Shown: positions 18,601 to 48,974, counted from the first letter of the stretch. The stretch is 56,000 bases of DNA from Chrysomallon squamiferum (GCA_012295275.1 CM022675.1:17234689-17290688), one strand, 5' to 3'. The notes: a model not told the origin generated them from the sequence alone. Program-made: numbers and translations.

Positions 18601-21600
18601 TGTTTTTAGTAAATGTAGATTATTAGAATGAAAGTAAAATTACTATGGTTAGCATAGTTTTTTTTTTTAAATTATTTTTGTTATTATTATTAAATCAGTT
18701 GTTGAAAATAAAACAGTCAGTCAGCCATATGATTTTTTTCACCAGATTAGAAATCTTCAGAAATGCATATATTTGAAGGTTGAAGTTATATCACAGTTCC
18801 AAATAAATTGGTGTGTGAATAGTTAGTTAAGAAAAGTAATTAAAATGAAATTTTTAAGTTATTATATGCTAATCTTTATTGTGTTGTGTTTGTAATATCA
18901 ATGTAAATTATCATTACAATATTATCAATAGGAATATAAATGTTGTATACGTATTCCCACTCTCAGAAAAATGTATACTTCAATATTTACTTAAAGAGTG
19001 GCCATGATATTATTTGTCAAATAAAATACACAATTAATGCACCTCAGAGCCATGCGCTATAGCATTATCATACTGGCTTATCAGAACTTTAAGGTCCATA
19101 TCAGCAATTACTTTTATTTTGCTCTATTCTGTTTTATTCTCTTATTTTCTGTTCTGTCCTATCATGTCCTATTTTTATAATGATTTTTCAATGTTTCATC
19201 TTGTCAGGATTGTATAAGAAAGGAGAATGACTATGTTAACAATTCTGGTGATTTGAAGAAAAAATATGAGGCATCTTGCAAACAGCTAGGAATACAGGGC
19301 AAAAAGATTAAATCAGAGTTATCTGCTCTTGTCAGAGATCTTCCTTCTGAGTACAGTAAATTAGCAGAGAAAAGTCAAGGATTAGAAAATGTCATAGACT
19401 ACTATGAAACTTTTAGCAAATTTGTACTCAACAGGTAAAATTTACATCAGAATTATAGTTTCTAATGCAGTATACACATTATTTTGTAATACAAAAGTCA
19501 AAAAATTATTTATATATTTCTAGTTGTAGTTTTAGCTTTCACTATACACCAGTCTTTGATGTTAATAAATACAATAACATAAAAAGCCAGTGAAATGATT
19601 CACATTCTCCTTTGTTTCTTTTTATGTGATTTCAGAATTAGAAAGATGATCTCACCACATGGAGGGGTGCACAAATTTAAATTCTACATAATCCATTAAC
19701 TGGTTAACCCTGTTTTAAATAATATTCTTTATTTTTGTATATTAGTAATAATATGTATATTATAAAACTTTTGATTGAAATAAATAAATTATGACAAGTT
19801 TCTTTATTATTTAAAACAACATAAGATTTCAAAGAGCATTTCTTTCTGTTCTCTAGTTAAATTCTAAATAAACCTGTATGAATATTTAATTTTACTCTCT
19901 TCTTCTTTTTTTGTAATACAGTTTAAATAGTTACGATACATTGCTAAAAGCATGGCAGTGTTTTGTTACCAATAATTGATGTGTGTTTGATAAATTGAAA
20001 GAATAAGTAATAATTTCTGACATTGTTAAATTAAGTAATGACGAAAAGCAAATATTGAAATGCATTGATTTCCAGCCATGTGCTAAGGCACAGATAATAT
20101 CAAAATAGGTAAAAGCAATTAAAGTAACTTTTTATTTCTTCTACCCCAAAGAAAAGAAATAAATTGATGGTTATATTATCATACTTGTATTACAATTATT
20201 AATGCTGATCTGCATCTGTTTCCAGTATGAAAACTACTCCCAAAATTACAGTTCTTAGTTAAGACAAGAACTGTTCAAGGGGCAGTGCAGCATAGAAAAC
20301 GAAAGAATGTTACTCTCTGCATATGTTAATATTGATGGACTTACTCAGATACCATTAGCTTATTTTTATTCTTCTTCTTATTTTTTATATTTTTTATTGT
20401 ATCATTAAAAATTAAAATTGAAATTCTATTGTTTTGTTAGTCACTGATAAAATGTACATGGTTTAATTCAAATAATGGTACCTGTTAAACACACTGATAT
20501 TGTAAACTTGGTTTTATTAAATATTTATTTCAAACTACTTTTGTTGTTGTTTTTTCAGAGAAGAACTAGGGGAAGTAAGTGTACCTATGCTTCGGCATGT
20601 TATTGCCAATGGGAACACCACAACATATCACTGGAAGTATGGCAGAAAGCCAGATCAAGTTGAAGAAATGTCTATAGTTATAGATACAACAGATGAAGAG
20701 GATACAGTGAAAAATCCAGGCACAGTAAGATTTTTTAAAATTATTTTCTTTATTAGAAATCCAGAACATTCTGTTTAATAAAGCTCTATAATTAATTATA
20801 GGATTTTCTCTTTACTCCTCACCCAACATAAGATTGCATTAACTTGTACATTTTGTACATTATGCATATGTATCTGGCTAAAAATAATACAACAGAAGCA
20901 TTTGAAATTAAAATGGCTGTTCCTTTATTTTATTCTATGAAAAATTTGGAATGAAACAGTTGTTTTAGTTGATATGTTTTAAAATCTATTGAAAATGATA
21001 GATGTATATACTTTCATGTTGTGACTCCTTTGAGCATCGCCCTGCTGTGTGCTGTAATGACTGTTTGTATTTCAGATTGACTGGGTTGATGACACAGGAG
21101 ATGCTGATGGCAGTGAAGTGATAGAATTTGGAGACAACATTGAATTTGATATTTCAGAAATAACACTTGAAGATACAGGGATTCAGGTAGAATCTCAAGT
21201 AGGTTTTTTTTTAAATTTGTACAAAACTAATTATCCATGGCTTTCTGCTGCTTTCTTCATCTTGATTTTTAGTCTTAGTCAGCAAGTACAGAAATATTAT
21301 AATTTTATTATTATTTATTCATTTGAATAAACATTTGAAAAGTAACATGGAGTATTGAAAACGACAGTGGAAGAAATTGTACCTGCTTTCACCATACTGT
21401 GAATTGTTCTTACTGATCTTTATGATTCCTTTCCCAAGGAGTATTTTTTTAAAACTTTTTTGATAATGTAGTTGTAGTCCACTGGCTGGAACAGGAAAAG
21501 TGCCATTGTGAACATGGAGAAGACTGACCTTGCAGCCAGTTACGTTTGAGCTGCCCTCCAGATCCTGATTTTTAATTAGTGTTAGAAAGAAACAGTTATA

Positions 21601-24363
21601 TGTTTTTATGTTTTAGACAAAGCCAGGTGAAACAGGTGCTGGGGATGCTGGGACAGATGTAGACAGTGACATTGCCAACGGGATAGCCAAAGGAGAGAAT
21701 GCTTTGACTATTCTGGATAACCCTAAAACAAGAAATGAATTTCTTAATGATCTTTATGAAGTATGATTTTTCACATTATACTGATATAAATAAAACAAAT
21801 AAAAGTGTATGAAACTGAAATTTGTCTTAAAATGTTTTTTAAGATAATATTTTATTTACAGTATCTGTTAATAATTATTAAATATATATATAAAACTAAA
21901 ATTTTTTATTTCTGATCTTACCTTTGAAAAAGATTTACTAGACTGTTAAAAAAATATTGTTTCTTCTGACAGCTTGAGGCTTTCCTAATACAGAGGTTAA
22001 ATGAGGTGAAAAATGAGGAGGAGGTTTTGTCTGGCAATCAGTTCCAGTCTGCACCCCAATCCATTCAGATTGATACTGTCTCCGTAGCAACCATGTTGAA
22101 TGATGTGAGATCAATTATCAACCAGCTCACTTCAGTTCAGATGCAGCACTTAATGCTCATCCATGACTCACCCAGGTACTCGCATCATCAAAACAGAGAC
22201 TGTACATACTCTAACAGAAATAATAGTGATATTTCTAATTACAGTCAGCTGCTGTTTAATGAACACACTGCACAGAATACCAGTGTTTGCATTAAGTTTT
22301 GAATCAGCTGTTTAAATAAAGAAAATGTCTCTTGGCAAACAGCTAAATATAAAACAATCCATTAAAGCAGGAAACAGTAATTTTAGAATACTCTTGCTAT
22401 TGTGAAACATGGTAGTAATGGGAAATAACTAATGGAATGATGGGATATCTATATAAGCCATGGATGTAGTTAATTTTATTTTTTTATATTCAGATTATGT
22501 TTTTATTTTGTTTATCTAGTTGATACAATTTAGAGAGAATTTTTGGGGTGTTTTGACGCCAGATTAAATATTGCTGAAAAAATGCATATAATATCTTGTT
22601 AATGATATTGCATGTATTTAATAAAGGACCACAATAAAAATATTTTTATTGCTTAATGATACTGAATTAGTTGTTCCACTAAAAAATATGCAAAGAAAAG
22701 TTCATGGAAACACTAGAACATTTAACACTTACACACTGATAATACTGTCTATAAACCTTATTGTGTTTATACCAAATAACAATTTATTTGATGATAGAAA
22801 AGTTAAGTTCATATTTATAGTACTATTTAAAAACTAATTCTGATTAGTAAAATGTACTAAATGAGTGTACATTAAATGAAATAAAGAATAATGTTCATTC
22901 TCATAATGCTGTCTGAAAAAACTAATTCAATTTAGCAGTTATACTAAGTACCAAGTTAATGTTTCCAAAAACCTATTTCTGTTTTGTATATTGTACAAAA
23001 TGATAGTACATTAGGTGAAATAAAAAGTAATGTTTATACTAATAATACTGTTTAAGGAACTAATTCTGCTTGGGAAATTATATTAAATCAAATATGTTTG
23101 TTGGAGGAAAAGGTAAAGTTCATTGTGGCAGTGTGTTAAGGACAAATTTCTACGTGTAGCTGAATATCCAGATGCAGCAGAAACAATTTTTTTATTGAAT
23201 AACAGCTTAAGTGCAGTCTGCCATAACTATTAGCTACTTTAAATTATTAACAGTATGTGATAGAAAATAAAATGGAAGTGTTTGTCTTAATTCAGCCTAT
23301 GATATCAAAAAGAGAGTGATGTCCGAACAGCTGATAATTTTTATGAGAAAGAAACCTGATTACACTGAAGGGTTTCTCTTATATAGAAGCAGAAAGCACA
23401 AACCAGTTTTGATGTATCAGTGAGGAAAAATATTCACACAGATGAGTTATGCCTACAAACTGCTGATATATGATAGCTAACAGTGAATCCACTAAAAACA
23501 TTTTATAAAAACTCTGCAATGAGTGGCTTTGAAGTATAATACATAACATATGAGAAATAGTTATTTTTAACACCCCATAATATATTTAAAAAAAACTGCA
23601 ATATAAATATTTCCTGACTTTGTTTCAGTATTACTAACCATGTTTGAATTGAACTAGTATTATTTTATTTGTATTACAGTTACTTCACTGCATTGTTCTG
23701 GTTCATACAAATTATATTATTTGATATTTGATTTACAGTTACATTATGTTTTTATCAATGATTATTTTGGTGTTGTAGATATGTAGATAGACTGCGTGAC
23801 AGGCTCAGACAGACATTACAGTTGTCAGAGAAAATGCTGTTTTACGAGAAAGAGATGGCAGTCAAGAGGAAACAAGCGTTACTAGAACAGGCAACACTGG
23901 AGCCTAAACTAGACGTTCTCATTGAGAACACAAGAACCATGCAAAAACAGGTTATTACTACAATTATTATTATCATCATCATCTAAGAAAAAAAGTATCA
24001 CCATAGCCAATTTTCTAACTTTGCAATACAGGGAAAAATTAAAACAAGCATAAAACAAGCATAAAACAAAACATTTCTTAAATTCTGACTTCTTGCACTC
24101 TTCTGTTGAACATTAGTTACATGTAAAAGTTATGGATTCCATAAGATAAATAAATAAATAAATAGTATTACAGTAAAATAATTGATTTACCATTAGATTA
24201 CGTTTTTATTTTCTTTTGTGTGTTAAGAATGTTTATTGTGTTCATATGATGTTTCCTGAGTTAAATTTTATTTTTATTTTAAATGTTTCAGATGGAAGGT
24301 GAAATTTCCAAGAAATATAAAGGAAGAATTGTGAATATCATGGGAGAAATAAACATGATGTGA
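15678..24363 (+). CDS. CDK5RAP3: CDK5RAP3 (C53/LZAP), UFMylation and ER-phagy adaptor, complete
   Basis: CDK5RAP3 binds the UFL1-DDRGK1 UFM1 ligase at the ER and guides UFMylation of stalled ribosomes and ER-phagy (known for the family). Exons: 15678-15735, 16409-16540, 17063-17163, 18209-18257, 18442-18530, 19208-19434, 20559-20724, 21076-21198 (or 21186), 21617-21760, 21973-22175, 23779-23950, 24292-24363. All are GT-AG and in phase, giving 511 residues (507 with the shorter exon 8), close to the human 506. Diagnostic stretches: PIDIHYNKLLDWLINRRHC near the start, RNVNYEVPALKKQI, CKQLGIQG, LVRDLPSEY, PMLRHVIANGNTTTYHW, TRNEFLNDLYELEAFL, SPRYVDRLRDRL and SKKYKGRIVNIMG near the end. The disordered loop holds one IDWV motif (exon 8). 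The start follows the conserved N-terminus exactly. Confidence 0.97.
21184..21200 (+). promoter_or_regulatory. Two in-frame splice donors at the end of CDK5RAP3 exon 8
   Basis: Exon 8 can end at 21186 (CAG|GTAGAA) or at 21198 (CAA|GTAGGT). The sites are 12 bases apart, so both keep the frame and the choice adds or drops four residues (VESQ) in the acidic disordered loop. Confidence 0.55.
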
Positions 24364-24879
24364 TATAATTAAATGACAGCAAAGTGGATTATTGTTTACA
24401 CTTTGGGAAAAACATAAATACAGAACAGTTAAAATTTTAACTAAAATTATAAAACAAGGAAATGTTTTTGAAAATAGAAAATATTAAAAGTTAAAATTTT
24501 GTCAAAAATTAATGGTTTAAATAGAATTTGAATTAAAAAGTATTTATAAAATACAATCAGTATATATTATATTATTTTATCATTTTACAAATATTTTCGA
24601 GATGGATATTGTAATAGTTAATAACATTATTTATATTTATTTTATTTATCAAAACCTGTATATGAGCATAAATGATATACAAACTTTATTTATTTCAAAT
24701 ATGTGAATTATTACAAAGATGATGTAAGCTGAATATGTGTTATTAATGCAGTTGCTGTTTGACTGGTGAAGACCAACCTTTCAAAAATCACAAAATTCTG
24801 GTTGAACTATAAACAGCTCAAGGGATATCACTTTCTTGTGCTATCTTGATATTTTAATATTGTTATGCATCTACATTAT

Positions 24880-24885
24880 AATAAA
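24880..24885 (+). terminator. Candidate CDK5RAP3 polyadenylation signal
   Basis: AATAAA about 520 bases after the stop codon. Closer A/T-rich variants also exist in the 3' flank, so the true site is uncertain. Confidence 0.35.
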
Positions 24886-25162
24886 AAATAACAAACAAAT
24901 TCACCAGCTTTGTTTGTGGAGTTCATTATCAGTGAATGGAAATTTATTATGGGTTAAGAAAACATTTGTAGAATGAAAGTATCGGTATAGAAGCTGCATA
25001 TGAACAGCTTTGTAGTAGAGATTTGTCTTCATTACAGTAAGAAAACACTTAACTGTCCTGTTTGTTGTAAAAATCGGTACCACTTAGGTCTATAATATAA
25101 CATTTTGCATTAATGATGACTGAATAAAAAAAAAAAAGGAACTTTAAATATAACTACTGGTT

Positions 25163-27302
<2,140 letters not shown>

Positions 27303-27385
<83 letters not shown>

Positions 27386-27394
27386 CTCCCCCCC
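27303..27394. repeat. (CT)n microsatellite ending in a C run
   Basis: About 80 bases of CT followed by CCCCTCCCCCCCC, intergenic. Confidence 0.97.
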
Positions 27395-30299
27395 CGCTGT
27401 ATTATCTATATACAGCGATATCAATCTCTTAATAATATATATGTGTATGTGTGTACATACATATATATATATATATAATCTATTTAAAATGTACACATAT
27501 GTACATGTGATAATTATATTTCTTTGTGTATACGTACGTGCTTAACTTTATATTCACCACCACACCCACACACCCCTCTCCATAACCCTCCCGCCACAGA
27601 TATTTTGTGCGAAATGGATTTTTATACTTTCGAAACGAAACAAAACGAGATAGAATTTATCTTGCGATTCGAAACGAAATACGAAATAATACTCAGCCTC
27701 AAAATCTGCATTACTTTTTTGCTTTCAGACAAGACGACTTAATTTTTATTGATCGAATCAAATTCTGCAAAAGCAGTCATGTTTAAACGCTAAGGAACAT
27801 ACAGCGCATCACCAGGATCAAACTTTAAATTGCACGAAATTACAAACACATTGTCAGAGATAGATGTAAACAAAGTTATCAGACGTGTTTCTAGTAATTG
27901 GTAACTGTCGAAGGCAAATAAAACTGATACTACCGGACACATTACACAGAAATACGAAACTGGAGTACATTATGACTCGAAAGGAATTCGACAGACTTTT
28001 TCTTGGTTAGAATTTCGCATATTCTTAATGTGTGTGTGTAATAATTTTTCCGTTTTGAGCATGGCATACATGTGTATGTACATTTGCGAGAGGGGAAAGA
28101 TTAAGAGCACATTAAACAGTCAGAGTTTATTAACGAATATTTGTAATTGTAAGTAAATAAATACAGTTTATGTTTCACCGAAGTAATGCGACTAGAATAA
28201 ACAGCGAACCCACTGAACCTGTACTCGAATGTGCACTCGTGGCCTAAATGTCCGAAGGTTGATGATCTGTGGAAAAATAATATCTCAAGGCATTGATTTG
28301 TGTCTGCGTATAAAAATTAATTTAAAAATATGTTTTATTAACTCTCCAAGGCTTTAACGATTTATCATAATAACCTGTAACAACACAAAGATGAGTTTCC
28401 TAAACCTAACTAAATTACAGTTCTATTTAAAATAGTACAAACTAATACCTTGTGATATAGCTGCCACTGAACTGCAGCCTACAAATCGATAAAATTACTT
28501 AATTCATTAAATTACATTTCAAGAAAGTAAATCGCGCATTATGTTTTGCATTAAATAATGTGGTCCTGTCATTTAATGGAAGTACAAATTAATAGTGAGG
28601 GAATACCAGGTAATATAAATGCATACTATTTTTTGTATTTCTTAAAAGCTTCCCCTCTTTGCTATTCAGTGACTGATATATCAGACACATGTACATAATT
28701 TGCCTACTCTTTGGTACTTGCAAATCGTCTTTAACAGCTATATCTATCAATGCATTTTGTTTTCTTTCAAACCTATTTCTATCTTTATGTTGAGTGTTTG
28801 ACATTTTTTTTTTTTTTTTTTTTTTTGTGCTCACTTTTGAAGCCGCAGTTTACATAAATGATTACATGGATCAAAGCATCATTTCATTGAAAGTACACGC
28901 AGTAGTTGAAACAGCCTTGATTTTCAATTAAGTTTCAACTAAAGCAGATTAACATTTGAGAATAACTGAAGGTTAATCAAAAAAAATTAATAATAATAAA
29001 AAGTTGTTGAGAAGAACTAGAACTATTAATAGAAGTGAAACTTTTGTAAACACGGACATTGAAAAGAGTTTTAGGTTAAGTGTTATGAAATCCTATTATT
29101 GATGTCCTGCTTTTTTCTTTTCTTTTTTCCCTGCTTTGGGTCACATTAAATTACAATATCAAGTACTGAAAACACAAAGTTATGTCATTCTGCGAGATAG
29201 GACGCAAATAAAATTAAAACAACATGAATAATTAAACATAGACACACACACCTATACACTTCTCCCATAAACACATAACTATTTATCATTGTAACCCACT
29301 AGAAATTAGGATATAAGGATCGAAAAGATACTCATATTGATACGTCTTGTATTTTATTTTAAATATTTATTAACATAGAAAAAAAACACTTTTAAAACAG
29401 AAAGAAAACCGAAAAGAAGAATAACAATAAAAAAATAAATAAATAAAAATAAAAATGAATAAATAGAAATAAGGTAAAAAAAAAAAAAAAAAAAAAAAAA
29501 ATAAAGAAAGAAAAAAGAAAAAGAAATGAAAAAGAGAGCAAAAAAGTATCCTTCTTCTATCAGTTTACAGCGATTAACTGTAAACTCTGTTTGTATAGCT
29601 CATTACCGTTAAAGAAAATATGCTAATATTAATTTATAAGCTTGAGAAATGTGCCAGATGTAAAACATAAATTAAAATGCACTTTTCGAATGTATATGAA
29701 GTAACTCGGTTTATAATTATTATAAATTATATTTTATTTAAAGATAGGAAACTGTAAATGCAAATATAACCGTTTCAAACTTTTTTTCTTAATATATTTT
29801 TTCATGAAACATATCTTCTATTTTATTTTTGTTTTGTTTTGTGAGGTTTTTTTTTTATACGACTAGCAGGTACAGCAGGTGTATTAATATTATTTTTTAT
29901 GTTTTTAATTCTTTTCTTAATGCATTCTTGAATTACTTTTTGTTCTTATTAGTTCTTCGTTCTACATTAAAAGATTTCAGGAAAACGTTGAAGAACTTTT
30001 TTTGATGTTTCGAAATATTTAATAAGCAATGGAATACGTTGCTTTCTCCATTTTGGCTTTAAGAATTTAGCTATGTAGAAATGCAGTATGACTTGTAATT
30101 CTATCATACATATAAAGATAGTGCTACAAATGCTAACCCCTTTAAACCGTAAACTGCTAGCACCTCCGTAGAAAAACATTACAACATCGGTATTTCGAAA
30201 CAGCCTTAACTGCCAGCGATCATTAATTCCATAATTTAATGTCCTCTACTTCATCAGCACTGTCACTCCGGCCTTATTACATCTCTCTTATCTGAACGT
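27395..30299. other. Intergenic region upstream of rGC-B
   Basis: A/T-rich, with poly(T) at 28805-28826 and an A-rich block at 29380-29545. No gene, RNA or mobile element recognised. Confidence 0.55.
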
Positions 30300-30317
30300 T
30301 CTGGTTTTGTTTTGGAT

Positions 30318-30327
30318 TATTCCAGTC

Positions 30328-30330
<3 letters not shown>
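30318..30330 (+). promoter_or_regulatory. Splice acceptor directly before the rGC-B start codon
   Basis: The sequence TTCCAG|TC then ATG matches the layout in rGC-A (TTCAG|TC then ATG) and rGC-C (TACAG|TC...). Shared position across three paralogues indicates a real acceptor and a non-coding leader exon upstream. It supports starting at 30328, not further 5'. Confidence 0.6.
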
Positions 30331-43918
<13,588 letters not shown>

Positions 43919-43983
43919 CATGAAAATGTACACTTGTTAAAAGACTGAGTTAAAACAGTTGATTTGGTGTATTCAGCTTTCAC

Positions 43984-44006
43984 AATAAAATGAATTTCCT
44001 AATAAA
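43984..44006 (+). terminator. Candidate rGC-B polyadenylation signals
   Basis: AATAAA at 43984-43989 and again at 44001-44006, 66 and 83 bases after the stop codon, a suitable distance for a short 3' UTR. Confidence 0.6.
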
Positions 44007-44643
44007 AAAATGTATTAATGCCACACAATGGGTAATCATCAATCTGTGTGCCTGGAAGACGCCTGCCGAAGGAAGTGTTCTCTTGTCGAAGGAAGTTTAA
44101 AACATTGAAATAGTTCCGGCTGGTTGATAGAATATACTTGAAGCTATTTTAATATCTGGTTTTGGTACAGTGCACAGAGTTACATGGCTTCGAGTCTTTA
44201 TTCTTGAATTTATTTAGTGAATATAACTACATTTTATTTAACTCAACTGATAATTGTAAAATTATTCTACTGAAATAATAACCACTTTACTTTTCTGTAA
44301 TATTGTAAGTTAAAAAGTTACTGTTCGCTTTCGAAGAACAACCAAATGTTAAAATCATCATTATACAAATGAAAAGTAAACGTCTAAAGGAATTTTAATT
44401 AAACAGATTTTTTTTAACAAATATATCATTATAGGCTGATACTTATCTCATCACATTAAGGTTAAATTCACATACGTCAATCGTAGAGATAGATTGTCTA
44501 ATTATTTTGTACTGGTCTACGTCATTGATAACTATATTCTCTGAAGATCAACAAGCAATAAAAAATAAAACGAGTTAAAAATCATTAATATGTCGTTGTA
44601 TCCATCAGATTTTATGATTATGATGATGATGATGATGATGATG

Positions 44644-44682
<39 letters not shown>

Positions 44683-44993
44683 TGCCAGACTAAACCACAG
44701 AATGTCCTCACTCTTTACTTTGGGATACGTTTAAGCGCACAAATAAAAATAACTTTTCTCTATATAATTCTATTTCCATGTTGTGCTTTGTCAGCTACGA
44801 TCTTCAAAACTGAATGACGTATTAATGCATACGTCTTACCAGAGGGTCCAATATTTTGAAGAAAAGTTTGTTACATTTATATTTTCAAGAATCTTTTGAA
44901 AAATAATCCATTTGCGGAATGTTTATTTAAAGTTGTTTACATGTAAACGTTACTGCTTCTTTTAATATTTATTTACACATATTTATTGTGTGC

Positions 44994-45071
<78 letters not shown>

Positions 45072-46165
45072 AGAGGCAGATATAGAAAGTATTATGATTT
45101 ATTTAATAACATTTTTACTTCTATAGTGGAATACCAATGACTTGAATTATTATTATTATTTTTATTATTATTATTACGTAATAATGTTGTTGTTGTTATT
45201 TTTCATTGTTATTATTAATTTTCACAGCTGCAATAATGCTACTGTATGGCTGTACATCAGGCTTCCAGATTTCCTTTTATTTATTAGAATTATTTTGAGT
45301 ATTCTTATTATATGATTGCTGCTTATACTACTTTCTTTGTATAAAGCGGTTTTGCGATTCATGACATTTCTGTGACTATTTATTTATTTATTTATTTGAT
45401 TTGATTTGATTTTTTTTTTTTGTAAGCGTTACTTTTAACTGAGATATTTTTAATTTTATTATTATTATTGTTGTTTGTTGTTGTTATTGTTATCATTAAT
45501 TCTGAATATCGATGTTTCATACATAGCTTTCAAACTGAGAGTTTACAACATTTTATTGTTATTTGTATAAAATTATTGTTAACTGTTGAAGAAACGCGAT
45601 TGTTATAAGTGAAATAAACTTTCAAATTATATTTCTTATAATGTGTATTTATCATTTATTTGTGCTGTATTTAGTTGAAGTTGTTCTTTGTGTGTGTGTG
45701 TGTGTAAACAATAAAACAAACAAAAACAACAGTTAATAACAACAGTCATAATAATAATGTTGTTGTTGATGATGATGATAAAAAGTCAGAATAATTAATC
45801 AATTAGTAAGTAACAGAGAATAACAACAATTAATAGTAGGCAATAAAATAAGTACGACGACTACAACAACATGTATATTTAATTATATTCTTACTGATAA
45901 CAGTGTCAACGTTTTCCAATAATTATCAGGTCAATATCGTTAAAACTGATGAGGCAGCCAAGCATTATACTTGAATTTCAAATTATTTAAAGCGAAAAAC
46001 GAGAGAAGAATTAAATTAATAAGGTGAAAAGAGGATGACACAGACTGAGAGAAGCTGATTAATACACTTTATTGTCGATGTATGAATTTAACAAGACACC
46101 AACAGTGTATTAATTTGCTTTTAAAAACAATGATTTTATTCCTTAATAACTGGTCTACTTTATTT

Positions 46166-46215
<50 letters not shown>

Positions 46216-48228
46216 TTTATAATGAATTAAGAGACAGATCGAGAAGCAGAAAGGTAGCGAGTAAACTATGAACTGATCGATGTATGAACAGAAGGATGAA
46301 CGGTTGAATGGACGGACAGACAATCCAAGCAAGAGAGAAGACAGACAAACAGATAAAAATAAATATATATTTAAAACAACACAACTACAAAGTAAAATAT
46401 CGATTTGTCGTCGCTGGTTGGTTAACGGCAGCGGGATTTGTAAGCTGCAACGTAATTGGCTTAATTAGATTATTTATAACAAATAGCTTTCGTACAAACC
46501 ATTAAACACAGTTGGATGATCAAGTGTTCGTTTCATTTGTTTCAGCAAGTACTCCTCCTTTAAGCCGATTAGTCGCTTTCACTTGAACATTCAGCGTTAA
46601 ATACTAATTAACAATAACATAACTGGAAAGGTGCAAGTAAATCGATATTAACAAATCAATTTGAACTAGAAGATAACAAGACCCCTCTTGATTTTACAGT
46701 TTTGTTAGTGTTAATGGTTACGTAAAACGGTATTCAAAGTATTACATGATCAGTTTTTACCAATGCTGTAACATGAAACTAAAATTTTCCAAAGGGGAAT
46801 TAATCACAGAACTTAGAAAAGTATCTTATGCTGCTCATCCACAGAATGTTATTTATTATGAGAAAATAGATCTTGACAAAACTGAAGATGAATATCATTA
46901 TATACTAAATTAAGAATCTGGTATTATTAAATGCAAGAAAATTTATACCTAATTATTTAAAAAAAAATATGTCTGTCAGTTATAACTAAATGTGAAATAG
47001 TATGTCCTCCAAATTAAATTTCAATGATTTTAATTTTGTTAATGTAATACATTATTCTCTATACTGTAATCCTACAGTTATGAGAATATATTTACTGACA
47101 TCGTCACTAACTAACTGTCCTTATCCCGAGGTGTCTTCATCTATTTGTGGTATTCCAAGATTCACATGCTTGAGCCTTAAGAAATATAATTGCTTTAATA
47201 AAATAGACAAAGGACTCGGTGTCAAACTATTTAGTTTGGCTATATCATTTATTTTTGTGATGGTAATTGTATGTTAATATGAGATAAAAGCAGATTTATG
47301 GTTATTTTACAAATTGGTAATTATACAGTTACTCACCTGAAAACTTTTATATTCATATAAATCATAACTTCTCTTTTGTTCACAGTCCAATATTTTGTAA
47401 TGTAAAAAAAGAAATAAAGGTTAGTTAGAACAAAATGAAAACAAAAAAAAAACTAATTCTGTTCAAAATTTGGTCTGTACCATCGCAAATAATAATTTGT
47501 AGAGAATAATAATATCAGTAATAAAAAAGCTGTAGTTGTTGTTGTACTAGTGATACTAATAGTAGCAGTAGTGGCGGTGGTATTAATAGTAATTGTAGTG
47601 ATGATGGTAGTAATGGTAGTTGTAATGGTGGTACCAGCAGTAATAGTAGTAGTAGTAGTAAAAACTGTAGTAGTAATAGTAGTAGCAGAAGTAGTAGTAA
47701 TAAGAGTAATAGTAATTGTAATATTTAAGTATTATCTATTTTATATATTTTTTAATTAATGTGTATTATATATTTGCAAATGAAACGAAATCAATGAAAT
47801 CGAATCAAAAGAATTCTATCAAATGCAGTGGTGCAATGCAGTACATAAATAAATATATAAATGAATGAATGGATGAATAAAATAAAATAAAATAAAATAA
47901 ATAAATAAATAAATAAGCTTACCTGAGTCTTATATTTGTAGATATTGAAAAATAATAAATTGAAACACAATCAATAGGAAGGAGGATGGCTGACTATGTC
48001 ATGCATGTTAAATAAGATTGAGTTAATTAAAAAAATACAAATCATTGGTCGCTTTCATAAGCTGATTATTGCACGAACAGCTGTATCAATGGAACGTTTT
48101 GCTTTGCATTTCCTTAGATTGGCTCTTAAAATATTGTGGAGTTCTCAGTTGATCAACAACCCTGCAAGATCTCACTGACCAAGATGACCGTATCCCCTAA
48201 ATTAAGTAAACAAACAGGTAAGTGTGCA

Positions 48229-48266
<38 letters not shown>

Positions 48267-48900
48267 TGCATATAAATGTTTCAGATTCCGTACGGACATG
48301 TTATTTTTTATTCCTTTTACGAGATTACTCTCCAAAAATGTAAATAATTTATAATTTACAGTGTAAAATATAAAAAGCGTTGGCAGTTCTCAATACAGGT
48401 TCTTAATTTAACTTAGTAAAATACCATCAACTTATTTAATTTCAAAAGTATTTTTGGAATAAATCAGGCCCCTGAATATTAAAATATTAAAAATTTGTAT
48501 TCTTTTAATTTATGAAAACGATTTACATAACCGCTACATAAAGGAGCAGGAAAAAGAAAGATAGAAAAATATAACATAGATATAAATAATTATACATAGA
48601 AGAAATAAAAAAAATTAAAAATAAAAATAAAAAAACACAAAAAATTCACCAAGTACAAAGAAAACCATGAAACAAAATATGTAAAAATAGATAATTTTAA
48701 CGAATTCCATCGGTCTTTAACTGAAGTATAAAGAAGAAAAAACGAAAACATAAACTGAACAATTTGTTGTTAGCATGTTCTAATTATCAGTCTGTAGAAG
48801 AAAACATATCTTAAAATTATCGTTTAGGACTAATATTGTAGATTATTATTATTATTAATTCATTCATTCATTCATTCATTTATTTATTTTTTAATTTTAA
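44007..48900. other. Intergenic region between rGC-B and rGC-C
   Basis: A/T-rich. Contains (GAT)n/(TTA)n at 44617-44682, (TG)n(AG)n at 44995-45071 and 46168-46216, a diverged GTA array at 47550-47725, AAAT/AAAAT repeats at 47876-47916 and poly(T) of 33 at 48231-48263. A donor consensus ACAG|GTAAGTG at 48217/48218 is a possible leader-exon end for rGC-C. No gene recognised; the open frame at 47002-47277 has no support. Confidence 0.55.
44995..45071. repeat. (TG)n(AG)n microsatellite
   Basis: About 65 bases of TG followed by AG; the same TG-then-AG arrangement recurs at 46168-46216 and 32965-33022. Confidence 0.96.
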
Positions 48901-48974
48901 TTTTTTAATTTTTATTTATTTATTTTTTGTTTATTGTTTTTTTTTTTTCTTTTCTTTTTCTGTTTAAATTAAAC

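Noticed and set aside
47002-47277. 91-residue open frame in the rGC-B to rGC-C gap
   Set aside because: No recognisable domain, no splice partners and no similarity to other sequence in the window; frames of this length are common here.
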